Source: CAZRCG01 sp964598565
Lineage (GTDB): Bacteria; Bdellovibrionota; UBA2394
Assembly (NCBI GenBank): GCA_964598565.1
Contig: CAZRCG010000010.1
Span: 26,428-90,427 of the forward strand
Length of the DNA stretch: 64,000 nucleotides
Direction of reading: 5' to 3'
In this document: positions 16,846-25,107 of the stretch, piece after piece
How the letters are laid out: each line of letters begins with the position of its first letter
How positions within the stretch are numbered: the stretch's first letter is position 1
Position numbers and translations under genes: made by a program
Notes under the pieces: model-generated
Databases searched by the model: none
Told to the model about the DNA's origin: nothing
Seen by the model: the letters and a program-made list of their open reading frames with translations, nothing else

Positions 16846-18755
16846 ATCTTGATTCGAAAGTTCCAGGGGGAGATCTCGCTTCTAAATGGACTCGACACAA
16901 AGAAGATCTAAAACTTGTGAATCCTGCCAACCGTCGAAAGCATCCTATTATAGTGGTGGGCACTGGCTTGGCAGGTGCCTCGGCGGCTGCATCGCTCGGC
17001 GAATTAGGTTATCCAGTGCGTGCTTTTTTTTATCACGAGAGCCCCAGACGTGCTCATAGTATCGCAGCCCAAGGTGGTATTAATGCCGCTAAGAACTATC
17101 AAAACGATGGGGACTCGGTGCACCGCCTATTTTACGACACAATCAAGGGAGGTGATTATCGCGCGCGCGAGGCGAATGTCCATCGCCTCGCCGAGGTGAG
17201 TGCCAATATTATCGATCAGTGCGTGGCGCAGGGAGTTCCTTTTGCACGCGAGTACGGCGGCCAATTGGCCAATCGCTCGTTTGGCGGAACACAAGTATCT
17301 CGTACATTTTATGCACGAGGCCAGACGGGTCAGCAACTTTTGTTGGGTGCTTACGGCTCACTCATGCGCCAGGTGAATTTGGGCTCGGTGACTCTGTTTC
17401 CTCGGCGCGAGATGATGGATCTGGTCGTGGTGAACGGCCAAGCGCGAGGCATCATTACTCGTAATTTGGTCACGGGAGAGCTTGAAATCCATCATGCGCA
17501 TGCGGTGGTGCTCGCAACCGGCGGTTATTCGAATGTCTTTTATCTATCGACCAATGCGATGAATTCAAATGTCACGGCCATCTGGCGTGCTTACAAACGC
17601 GGTGCAGGCCTGGCCAATCCTTGCTATACTCAGATTCATCCGACATGCATTCCGGTTTCTGGAGACTATCAGTCGAAATTGACATTGATGAGTGAGAGCC
17701 TTCGAAACGATGGACGCGTATGGGTGCCAAAGGCAGCGGGCGACACGCGCAAGGCAAAAGATATTCCTGAGAGCGAAAGAGATTATTTTTTGGAGAGACG
17801 CTATCCAAGTTTCGGAAATTTGGTTCCTCGAGATGTCGCTTCGAGGGCGGCGAAGTCGGTATGTGATGAGGGCCGTGGCGTAGGCGCGTCTCGTCAGGCC
17901 GTCTTCTTAGATTTTTCAGACGCGATTAAGCGTCTTGGGCAGCAGGCGATCGCTGATAAATACGGAAATCTTTTTGAGATGTATCAGAAGATTACGGATG
18001 AAAATCCCTATGAAACTCCGATGAGAATTTATCCCGCGCCTCATTATACGATGGGAGGTTTGTGGGTAGACTACAATTTGATGTCGACCATTCCGGGCCT
18101 TTTCGTGGCGGGAGAAGCAAATTTTTCCGATCACGGCGCAAACCGTTTGGGTGCTAGTGCCTTGATGCAGGGACTAGCCGATGGTTATTTTATTTTGCCT
18201 TATACGTTGGCGCACTATATCGCAGGGCAGTCGTTTTCTCCGGTAACCGGCTCGGAGCCTGCATTTATCGACGCTCGAAAAGAGAGTCAGGCGAAGATCG
18301 ATCGATTTTTTGCCGTCCAAGGTAAAGTGCCGGCTAACGAATTTCATCGACGCCTTGGGCGTCGCGTATGGGATGCGATTGGGATGGCTCGATCAAAGGT
18401 GGGATTAGAAAAAGTAATCGGTGAGATTCAAGAGCTACGCAGTGAGTTTTGGTCTCGATTGGCGATGCCGGGCGCAGCATCGACGCTCAATCCCGAATTA
18501 GAATTGGCCGGGCGAGTATCGGATTTTCTGGAGTTTGCCGAAGTAATGGCGATGGATGCTCTAACTCGTGAAGAGTCGTGTGGGGGTCACTTTCGAGAAG
18601 AATTCCAAAATAACGAAGGCGAAGCAAAACGAGATGATGAATCGTTTTCTCACGTCGCCGTATGGGAATATCAAGGGGACCAAAAACGTCCCGTTCGGCA
18701 CAAAGAAGAATTATCGTTCGAAGCGGTCAAGATGAGTCAGCGAAGTTACAAGTGA
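16842..18755 (+). CDS. sdhA: succinate dehydrogenase flavoprotein subunit
   Basis: A 637-residue flavoprotein that oxidises succinate to fumarate. Motifs visible are the FAD-binding IIVVGTGLAGASAAASLGELG near residue 37, the flavinylation-site segment RAHSIAAQGGINA, the substrate-site IHPTCIPVSG and the C-terminal FAD loop GANRLGASALMQGL. The ATG at 16842 is chosen because GGAG lies seven bases upstream and it overlaps the sdhC stop as ATGA. Length and sequence fit the B-type (Bacillus/Wolinella-like) class. sdhB follows after 13 bases. The three genes make a complete complex II. Confidence 0.95.
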   Translation: MNLDSKVPGGDLASKWTRHKEDLKLVNPANRRKHPIIVVGTGLAGASAAASLGELGYPVRAFFYHESPRRAHSIAAQGGINAAKNYQNDGDSVHRLFYDTIKGGDYRAREANVHRLAEVSANIIDQCVAQGVPFAREYGGQLANRSFGGTQVSRTFYARGQTGQQLLLGAYGSLMRQVNLGSVTLFPRREMMDLVVVNGQARGIITRNLVTGELEIHHAHAVVLATGGYSNVFYLSTNAMNSNVTAIWRAYKRGAGLANPCYTQIHPTCIPVSGDYQSKLTLMSESLRNDGRVWVPKAAGDTRKAKDIPESERDYFLERRYPSFGNLVPRDVASRAAKSVCDEGRGVGASRQAVFLDFSDAIKRLGQQAIADKYGNLFEMYQKITDENPYETPMRIYPAPHYTMGGLWVDYNLMSTIPGLFVAGEANFSDHGANRLGASALMQGLADGYFILPYTLAHYIAGQSFSPVTGSEPAFIDARKESQAKIDRFFAVQGKVPANEFHRRLGRRVWDAIGMARSKVGLEKVIGEIQELRSEFWSRLAMPGAASTLNPELELAGRVSDFLEFAEVMAMDALTREESCGGHFREEFQNNEGEAKRDDESFSHVAVWEYQGDQKRPVRHKEELSFEAVKMSQRSYK

Positions 18756-18768
18756 CAGAGGAGCGACT

Positions 18769-19533
18769 ATGAAGGTCATTTTAAAAGTATGGCGGCAGCG
18801 AAATTCTGAAAGCGCGGGGGCTTTCGTGATGTATGAGCGAGAGGCCGTATCTCCTGATATGTCTTTTTTAGAGATGTTGGACGTGCTGAACGAGGAGCTT
18901 GTAAAAAAGGGAGAAGAGCCGGTCGCTTTTGATCATGACTGTCGCGAAGGCATTTGTGGAACCTGCGGCATGATGATCAACGGATTGCCCCATGGCGGCC
19001 AACCGGCCACGACCGCCTGTCAGTTGCATATGCGTCATTTTAGCGAAGGCGATTTGATCGTCATTGAACCCTTTCGAGCCAAGGCATTTCCTGTACTAAA
19101 AGATCTCTGTGTCGATAGAAGTTCTTTCGATCGTGTTATTAAAGCCGGGGGTTATACATCGGTGAATACGGGGTCGGCGCCAGAGGCCAATGCCATTTTA
19201 GTTTCTAAAGAGACGGCCGAGCAGGCCTTTGATCATGCGGCGTGTATTGGATGCGGGGCTTGTGTCGCAACGTGTAAGAATGCGTCGGCGATGTTGTTTG
19301 TGAGTGCGAAGGTATCTCAAATGGCTCTCTTACCACAGGGGCATCCTGAGAGAGGTCGCCGGGTTGTTTCGATGGTTGCCGCTATGGATCAAGAAGGCTT
19401 TGGGGCCTGCACAAACGAAGCAGAATGTTCGGCGATTTGTCCGAAATCCATTCCCTTTACGTCGATTACGCGTTTAAATCGAGAGTATATAAGAGCGGTC
19501 GTTACAGGAAGCAACGTGGCTGCCAAAGATTGA
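18769..19533 (+). CDS. sdhB: succinate dehydrogenase iron-sulfur subunit
   Basis: A 254-residue electron-transfer subunit with three iron-sulfur centres. The N-terminal ferredoxin-like domain has CREGICGTC and a later Cys (TTACQL) for the 2Fe-2S cluster. The C-terminal domain has CIGCGACVATC and CTNEAECSAICPKSIPF for the 4Fe-4S and 3Fe-4S clusters. It carries electrons from SdhA to the cytochrome b subunit. AGGAG lies six bases before the ATG. The sigma-54 activator gene begins 12 bases after its stop on the same strand, so read-through is likely. Confidence 0.95.
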   Translation: MKVILKVWRQRNSESAGAFVMYEREAVSPDMSFLEMLDVLNEELVKKGEEPVAFDHDCREGICGTCGMMINGLPHGGQPATTACQLHMRHFSEGDLIVIEPFRAKAFPVLKDLCVDRSSFDRVIKAGGYTSVNTGSAPEANAILVSKETAEQAFDHAACIGCGACVATCKNASAMLFVSAKVSQMALLPQGHPERGRRVVSMVAAMDQEGFGACTNEAECSAICPKSIPFTSITRLNREYIRAVVTGSNVAAKD

Positions 19534-19545
19534 GATAGCAATGTT

Positions 19546-21012
19546 ATGTCTTCTTTTTCGATAGAAGAAAAACTTAGGTGGTATGAACATTTTTTGAATC
19601 TGAGTCGAAAGATGCAGGACGAGTCGCTGCAGTCGGTCTGCCGCTATTTGATGGACGATGCTATTGAAGCCGCTCGAGCCGAAACAGGTTATTTTCTCAC
19701 GGTTGATTCTCAAGGCAAATTTAAGATCATTTACGCTCGAACAGGCGGTCGAGACGATATTGCTAGAGCCGACCAACATTTTTCAGAGAGTATTGTTCGC
19801 CGAGCGGTCGAACTCCAATCACCGGTGATTATTGACGATGCCTTGGCGCATCCTGAATTTCGTGAGGCGAAATCAGTCATTGCCGGTAATCTTAAATCAG
19901 TCTTAGCGGTGCCCTTCTTTTATAACAAAAAGCTCGTGGGTTTGGTGTATTTAGAAAATAGAAATCAGACTCAGTATTTTGCCCCAGATCTTCTCGAGTT
20001 GTTGAATGTTTTTTCAAGTCATGCCGCTGTACTACTGTATACCAAAATGAATGAGGCTCCAGCCTCGTCGACGGCTCTGGCCGTAGAAAGTTTGCAGTCT
20101 AAGAATACTCGTATGCAGAAGGTACTGCAGATGGTTGAAATGGCCGCGCAATCTGATTCATCGGTTTTGATTTTGGGCGAAACGGGCACGGGCAAAGAAG
20201 TTTTGGCTAACCATCTTCATCGTCTCAGTAAACGAGCCTCCAAGCCGTTTGTTCCCATTAACTGCTCGGCGATTCCCGATACTCTCATCGAAAGTGAGCT
20301 TTTTGGTTACAAGAAGGGGGCCTTCACGGGCGCCGCAGGCGATCGCGATGGCTTGCTGCGAAAGGCCGATTTAGGCACTGTCTTTCTCGATGAGATCGGA
20401 GATTTGCAGCTTCATATGCAGGTCAAGCTTCTGCGCGTGATTCAAGAAAAAAGATTTACTCGTCTTGGCTCTACGGTCGAAGAGGGTAGTGACTTTCGCT
20501 TGATTTCGGCAACTCATCAGCCGCTTGATGAGCAGATTCAAAAAGGCTTTTTTAGGCAGGATCTTTTCTTCAGAATCAATACCATCACCGTGGAGCTGCC
20601 GCCTCTGCGAGAGCGACTAGAAGATTTAATGGACCTAGCTCAAACATTTATTGAAGAGACGGCGGCTGAAACGAATCGCTCTATAAAAGGATGTGACGAA
20701 AGCGCCCGTCTGAAGCTCTTAGACTTTGATTGGCCAGGAAATATACGGCAGCTAAAGAATGCGATTCAGCGAGCGTCGGCGCTCGTGCCTTCCGATCAAA
20801 AAAATTATATCTTTCGGGGGGACGATTTTGCCTTTCTCACGACCAAAGTGCAGGCGTTGGATCTTCCCTCCCTCCAAGATGCTAAAGATGAATTCATTCG
20901 AAACTACGTGAAGAAGGCCATTCTGATTCATAAGGGAAATAAATCCAAAGCGGCGAAAGCCCTGGGCGTTGACCCCAAGACGCTCTATCGCCATTTACTT
21001 GAAGATAAGTAG
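19546..21012 (+). CDS. sigma-54-dependent transcriptional activator with GAF sensor
   Basis: A 488-residue enhancer-binding protein with an N-terminal GAF domain (about residues 25-165), a central AAA+ domain (about 185-410) and a Fis-type helix-turn-helix at the end (NKSKAAKALGVDPKTLYRHL). The AAA+ domain carries Walker A GETGTGKE (211-218), the sigma-54-contacting GAFTGA loop (258-263) and Walker B TVFLDEIGDL. The GAF domain replaces a receiver, so it probably responds to a small ligand rather than phosphorylation. Being 12 bases behind sdhB it may be cotranscribed with respiration genes, but its regulon is unknown; no clear sigma-54 promoter was noticed in intergenic DNA here. Confidence 0.92.
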   Translation: MSSFSIEEKLRWYEHFLNLSRKMQDESLQSVCRYLMDDAIEAARAETGYFLTVDSQGKFKIIYARTGGRDDIARADQHFSESIVRRAVELQSPVIIDDALAHPEFREAKSVIAGNLKSVLAVPFFYNKKLVGLVYLENRNQTQYFAPDLLELLNVFSSHAAVLLYTKMNEAPASSTALAVESLQSKNTRMQKVLQMVEMAAQSDSSVLILGETGTGKEVLANHLHRLSKRASKPFVPINCSAIPDTLIESELFGYKKGAFTGAAGDRDGLLRKADLGTVFLDEIGDLQLHMQVKLLRVIQEKRFTRLGSTVEEGSDFRLISATHQPLDEQIQKGFFRQDLFFRINTITVELPPLRERLEDLMDLAQTFIEETAAETNRSIKGCDESARLKLLDFDWPGNIRQLKNAIQRASALVPSDQKNYIFRGDDFAFLTTKVQALDLPSLQDAKDEFIRNYVKKAILIHKGNKSKAAKALGVDPKTLYRHLLEDK

Positions 21013-21032
21013 ATCGGCTTACGGTGTCGTAA

Positions 21033-21377
21033 CGCTTTATAAGCGGGCCAAGGCAGGTAGGAAAAACAACCCTAGCAAAGCAGTGGTTAGCGTCTCAAAA
21101 AGGAGCTTACTTTAGCTGGGACCTTGAGACTGATAGAGATCGGCTCTTATCGAGAAAATTTCCCGACGAAGAAGCCGTCGTTTTGGATGGAATTCATAAA
21201 TATCCTCGATGGAAAAGATAGCTGAAAGGAATCTACGATCACTCGCAAGGTTTTCAGACGATACTTGTGATGGGCAGTGCAAGACTTGAGATCTATGAAA
21301 AAGGGGCCGACAGTCTCTTTGGTCGATATAATTTGCTGCGTTGGCCACCCCAATGTCGTACTCTCGGCGATTCATGA
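21033..21377 (+). pseudogene. remnant of an AAA_14/DUF4143-type ATPase
   Basis: The 484-base gap between the sigma-54 activator and mgtC holds a broken gene. Reading from 21033 in one frame gives SGPRQVGKTTLAKQWL, a complete Walker A, then YFSWDLETDRDRLLSRKFPD and VVLDGIHKYPRWKR, which is the Walker B region of the AAA_14 family (usually LDEIHKY, so the catalytic Glu is Gly here). An in-frame TAG at 21219-21221 stands where Trp is expected. The frame then continues as LKGIYD, ILVMGSARLEIYEKG, DSLFGRY before diverging and stopping at 21377. The first residues and the C-terminal DUF4143 half are missing. Such genes are often mobile accessory ATPases; here it is decayed. Confidence 0.75.
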
Positions 21378-21496
21378 CTCGGCCTACCTTGTATTGCGTA
21401 ATTACGAAATACACTCTTCAGGTTTGTGCAAGTGTAGCAAAATGACGCCGTGCCCCATTGCTCCTTTGCCTTCCGTAGGCGTAAAATGAAAGAAGC

Positions 21497-22180
21497 GTGA
21501 ATTCTGAGCTCTCACTTGTGCCTCTCTTTAACGGAGAAGATTTGATTCGGTTCGTAACGGCGGTTTTGGTTGCCCTCGTCTGTGGATTTGTCATTGGTAT
21601 TGAACGCGAGAGTAAGGGCAAGCCGGCAGGCTTACGCACCTTAGTATTAATTTCGATAGGTTCCTGTCTCTTTTGTCAGGCTTCTCACTTGGTGGCCCTG
21701 AAGACGGGCGATCCTGGCAGAATTGCGGCTCAAATTGTGACCGGGATTGGCTTTCTGGGAGCGGGCGCCATTCTTCAGAAATCTCAGCAGGGCTATATTG
21801 CCGGATTAACCACCGCGGCGAGTATTTGGGTGACTGCCGCCATCGGCATGTTGGCAGGACTTGGTTATTATATATTTGCGTTGGTCGGGGTTTCGTTGGT
21901 GGTATTGGCGCTGCGGCTCTTGGCGCAATTAGAGGGCTTTCTCTTTTACGACAACAATATTGAAGTACGACGAATTCTTTATGAATCGAATTTCGGCAAA
22001 ACGAAGTGGGAGCTTATCGGGCAGTTAGAAGAGAATCTCATTCGGCCCGACGAATATGTATTTCTCGCGGGAGTGCACGGGCGACCGTGCCTCGAGCTTC
22101 GGTTCAATCACAAAAACAGAAATCATCGTTCATTTTTGGCTCAGGTCGCGGGATCTAATCAAATTCTTGAGATCGTCTAG
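21497..22180 (+). CDS. MgtC/SapB family membrane protein
   Basis: A 227-residue protein with the MgtC/SapB N-terminal domain of about five membrane helices. The family signatures are GFVIGIERESKGKPAGLRTLVLISIGSCLF, where the ERE and GLRT residues are conserved, and GIGFLGAGAILQ followed by GLTTAASIWVTAAIGMLAGLG. The C-terminal 75 residues form a small soluble domain. MgtC-type proteins affect magnesium homeostasis or ATP synthase activity; the short C-terminal domain differs from virulence MgtC, so the role is uncertain. The start is GTG 21497; a TAAAAT box at 21482-21487 lies just upstream and there is only a weak AGAAG as ribosome site. Confidence 0.87.
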   Translation: MNSELSLVPLFNGEDLIRFVTAVLVALVCGFVIGIERESKGKPAGLRTLVLISIGSCLFCQASHLVALKTGDPGRIAAQIVTGIGFLGAGAILQKSQQGYIAGLTTAASIWVTAAIGMLAGLGYYIFALVGVSLVVLALRLLAQLEGFLFYDNNIEVRRILYESNFGKTKWELIGQLEENLIRPDEYVFLAGVHGRPCLELRFNHKNRNHRSFLAQVAGSNQILEIV

Positions 22181-22203
22181 TCTTTCTGTAAGTCTTAGCT
22201 TTC

Positions 22204-23040
22204 ATGCGCCAAGTTTTGATTACAGGAAGCTCGAGTGGTTTTGGTCATGATTTAGTGGGGCTCTTTCTTCGGCGGGGTTATCGGGTGATCGCCACACTGA
22301 GAAATGCCTCAAGCCGCCGAGATATTTTTTCAAATGAACTTTCGAAATATCCAGACAAACTCCTCATTCGAGAACTTGATGTGACGCGTGCCGTGGATCG
22401 GCAGGCGCTGGTGAAAGAATTTGGCGAGCTTGATATTCTCATCAATAATGCGGGCTTTGGTCTTTACGGCGCCTTCGAAGATATGTCGGAAACTCAAATT
22501 CGAGACCAGTTTGAGGTTAATTTTTTTTCTGTCTTAAATCTGACTCATGATTTCTTGCCTGCCCTGAAAAAGCGGTCTGGCCGCGTTATCGTTTTGTCGT
22601 CGGCGGCGGGCTATATTGGCGTCCCTTTTGGCTCCCTTTATGGAGCGTCGAAGTTTGCCCTCGAAGGATGGGCGGAATCACTATGGTATGAGCTGAAGAC
22701 GCAAGGAATTCATATCACTCTTGTCGAGCCGGGCCAGTTTCGTACGTCCTTTTCTCAGAACATGAAATATGCCGAACATTTTAGTGATCCCTTTTCGCCG
22801 TATTTTAAAATGTCGAAGGCCTTCAAGCAGTTTCGTGAAGATCGAAGTCAAAAAAGAGGTGTGCCGAGCGATAAGGTGCTCAAGACCATTTTGTCCGTCG
22901 CCGAAATGCCGTGGCCTCCGCTTCGACTGCGCTGCGGTACGGATGCTCGTCTCGGGTTTTGGTTGAAGTGGCTTCTGCCCGAGCGTCTCTTTTTAGGTCT
23001 ACTCAAAAGCGTATTTTCGAAGGTCTATCTGGGAAAATAA
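22204..23040 (+). CDS. short-chain dehydrogenase/reductase
   Basis: A 278-residue classical SDR. It has the NAD(P)-binding TGSSSGFG near the start, the NNAG motif (ILINNAGFGLYG), the catalytic Ser in VLSSAAGYIG and YGASK as the YxxxK pair. Arg residues after the second strand (TLRNASSRRD) suggest NADPH preference. The C-terminal 80 residues vary in this family and set the substrate, which cannot be told. It starts 23 bases after the mgtC stop, so the two may be cotranscribed. It converges with the speA operon; the 54-base gap holds two small inverted repeats but no clear T-run terminator. Confidence 0.88.
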   Translation: MRQVLITGSSSGFGHDLVGLFLRRGYRVIATLRNASSRRDIFSNELSKYPDKLLIRELDVTRAVDRQALVKEFGELDILINNAGFGLYGAFEDMSETQIRDQFEVNFFSVLNLTHDFLPALKKRSGRVIVLSSAAGYIGVPFGSLYGASKFALEGWAESLWYELKTQGIHITLVEPGQFRTSFSQNMKYAEHFSDPFSPYFKMSKAFKQFREDRSQKRGVPSDKVLKTILSVAEMPWPPLRLRCGTDARLGFWLKWLLPERLFLGLLKSVFSKVYLGK

Positions 23041-23094
23041 CGACCGCGCCTGCAGGGTGCGGCTGCTCAATGATATGTGAGCACCAAAATGTCA

Positions 23095-25101
23095 CTACTT
23101 TCGTAGGTAAGTATATCCCCTCATGACTCGCTCGAAGAAATCGACAAGTTCCACGCCGTCTCGAGGTTTGATGGCGCCTTCTCGCACCCGATCTTCAATC
23201 GCTGTTTGCACGCGTTTGGATAGATCTGCGGGAATGAATTGATTTTCTTCCAAGACCGAGCTGATGGTGTCTCCAGGTATCACTTCTTGAATATAAAAAT
23301 CTTCAGGGTCATCGTCGTCGCAAAAAACATGCACCTCGTTTACGCGACCAAATAAATTGTGCATATCGCCCATGATATCTTGATAGGCACCTGTCAGAAA
23401 AATACCAAGATAGTAGGGTTTGCCGTTAAGCTGATGTAACCAAAGGCCTGTATCGAATGGGGCTTGGCGAGCAATGAATCGATCGATTACTCCATCACTA
23501 TCGCATGTAATGTCGACTAGATTGCAGGCTTTACGAGGGGCTTCGAGCATGCGGTGAATCGGTACGATGGGAAAGAGTTGATCAAAGGCCCAGTGATCTG
23601 GCGCGCTCTGAAATACTGAAAAATTGACCAAATACTGGCTCTTCGACTGTTGAGTAATATCGTCTAGGTCTGCGGATTGTCGTTTTAAGCGTTTGCGATT
23701 TTTAAAAATCCAGGTTTGAATTTCTCGCACCAGATCTTCGGCAAATGAGCGTTCTTTCAGGGTGATTAGACCCAGCTTAAATCGACTTAAGGCTTCTTCA
23801 TTTTTGGCGAGGGCCTCATGAAAATTGCTTAAAGCATTTTTCGGACTAATCTCGACAAGAAGTTGCCAGATCTCTTTGGCAAATTCGGAGTCTTGAAGGG
23901 CCTCAGGAAAAGATGTGAGCGGCTTACCCAGCGGGGCATTGCTGCCAATGACATTCATGATAAGACACGAATGATGGGCCGTGATGGCGCGGCCCGACTC
24001 AGATACCAGCGTGGGATGTGGCTCATGCTGTTCATCACAAATCTGTTGAATTGTCGAAGCGACATTCGAAATATAATCTTCAAGAGAATAATTAATGGAA
24101 TAGTCAGAGTTTGATTGTGAACCATCGTAGTCCACTCCAAGCCCACCACCGATATCGACAAATTTTAGAGGCACTCCAATTTTACGAATATTGACGTAGA
24201 AGCGAGCAGCTTCCATGGTGGCCTCGCGAATGGCTCGAATATCGGGGACTTGGGATCCAATATGAAAATGAACCAGAGTCAACGCGGACATGAGGTTCGC
24301 CTCTTTCAAACGTTCGATGGCTTCAAGAACTTCGGTGGGGGAGAGCCCGAATTTAGCATGATCGCCGCCGCTATCTTGCCATTTTCCAGACCCCTTGCTG
24401 GAGAGCTTACAACGAATGCCTAGTAGAGGCGTAATGCCCGTTTGCTTTACTAAGTGGATGATCGAATCGATTTCAGAGGGTTGTTCGATGACGATAATAA
24501 TTTTGCGACCCAGCTGATTTCCTAAAAGAGCGAGTCGAAGATAGTCGGTGTCTTTGTAGCCGTTACAGATGGTGAGAGCTTCTTTATTTACATTGTACGC
24601 AAGAACGATTTGAAGTTCGGCTTTACTGCCACACTCGAGCCCATAGTGAAACGGCGAGCCTGCATCTAAAATTTCTTCGATTACTTCTCGAAGCTGGTTC
24701 ACCTTGATGGGATAAACACCCCGATAGGGTGCTTGATAATTCAAATCGGATAAGACTTTATTGAAGACGGTATTGAGCTTTGTCACTCGATCTCGCAGAA
24801 TATCTTGAAAACGAATGATGCACGGAAGATCAATCGCCTTCTTTTTCAATTCTTCTACAATATCGATAACTTCGATACTTGGCCCGCCGTCTCCTTGGGG
24901 CAGCATGGTGATATTGCCCATATCGTTGACCGAAAAATAACCATTGCCCCACCCATCAATATTATAAAACGAGATCGCATCATCTTTTGTCCACTTGCGA
25001 GGAGCTTTAAGAGGATCAACTTCACTGAGTGTCTCTGGAGCCACCGTTTCTGCGTGGGGGATCACAGGACTCGGATCGCCTAATAGATTCTGTTCCACCA
25101 C
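23095..25101 (-). CDS. speA: biosynthetic arginine decarboxylase
   Basis: A 668-residue PLP enzyme converting arginine to agmatine, the first step of a putrescine/spermidine route. Length and the alanine-racemase-fold motifs match SpeA: K133 in VYPIKVNQ binds PLP, with GLECGSKAEL, HFHIGSQ and VDIGGGLGVDYDGS for phosphate and ring binding. The carboxylate-side Cys region DITCDSDGVID completes the site. It starts at GTG 25101, six bases after the stop of the S41 peptidase gene, with AAGGTG as ribosome site overlapping that stop. It is thus the last gene of a three-gene minus-strand operon. Together with the deoxyhypusine-synthase-like gene it shows polyamine metabolism. Confidence 0.95.
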   Translation of the reverse strand: MVEQNLLGDPSPVIPHAETVAPETLSEVDPLKAPRKWTKDDAISFYNIDGWGNGYFSVNDMGNITMLPQGDGGPSIEVIDIVEELKKKAIDLPCIIRFQDILRDRVTKLNTVFNKVLSDLNYQAPYRGVYPIKVNQLREVIEEILDAGSPFHYGLECGSKAELQIVLAYNVNKEALTICNGYKDTDYLRLALLGNQLGRKIIIVIEQPSEIDSIIHLVKQTGITPLLGIRCKLSSKGSGKWQDSGGDHAKFGLSPTEVLEAIERLKEANLMSALTLVHFHIGSQVPDIRAIREATMEAARFYVNIRKIGVPLKFVDIGGGLGVDYDGSQSNSDYSINYSLEDYISNVASTIQQICDEQHEPHPTLVSESGRAITAHHSCLIMNVIGSNAPLGKPLTSFPEALQDSEFAKEIWQLLVEISPKNALSNFHEALAKNEEALSRFKLGLITLKERSFAEDLVREIQTWIFKNRKRLKRQSADLDDITQQSKSQYLVNFSVFQSAPDHWAFDQLFPIVPIHRMLEAPRKACNLVDITCDSDGVIDRFIARQAPFDTGLWLHQLNGKPYYLGIFLTGAYQDIMGDMHNLFGRVNEVHVFCDDDDPEDFYIQEVIPGDTISSVLEENQFIPADLSKRVQTAIEDRVREGAIKPRDGVELVDFFERVMRGYTYLRK

Positions 25102-25107
25102 GGCACC

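Noticed and set aside
21277..21489. 70-codon frame overlapping the AAA_14 relic
   Set aside because: It is in another frame than the recognisable ATPase blocks and has no family resemblance.
23041..23094. Two hairpins between the SDR gene and speA as a bidirectional terminator
   Set aside because: Stems are short (six to seven pairs with a mismatch in one) and no T tract follows on either strand.
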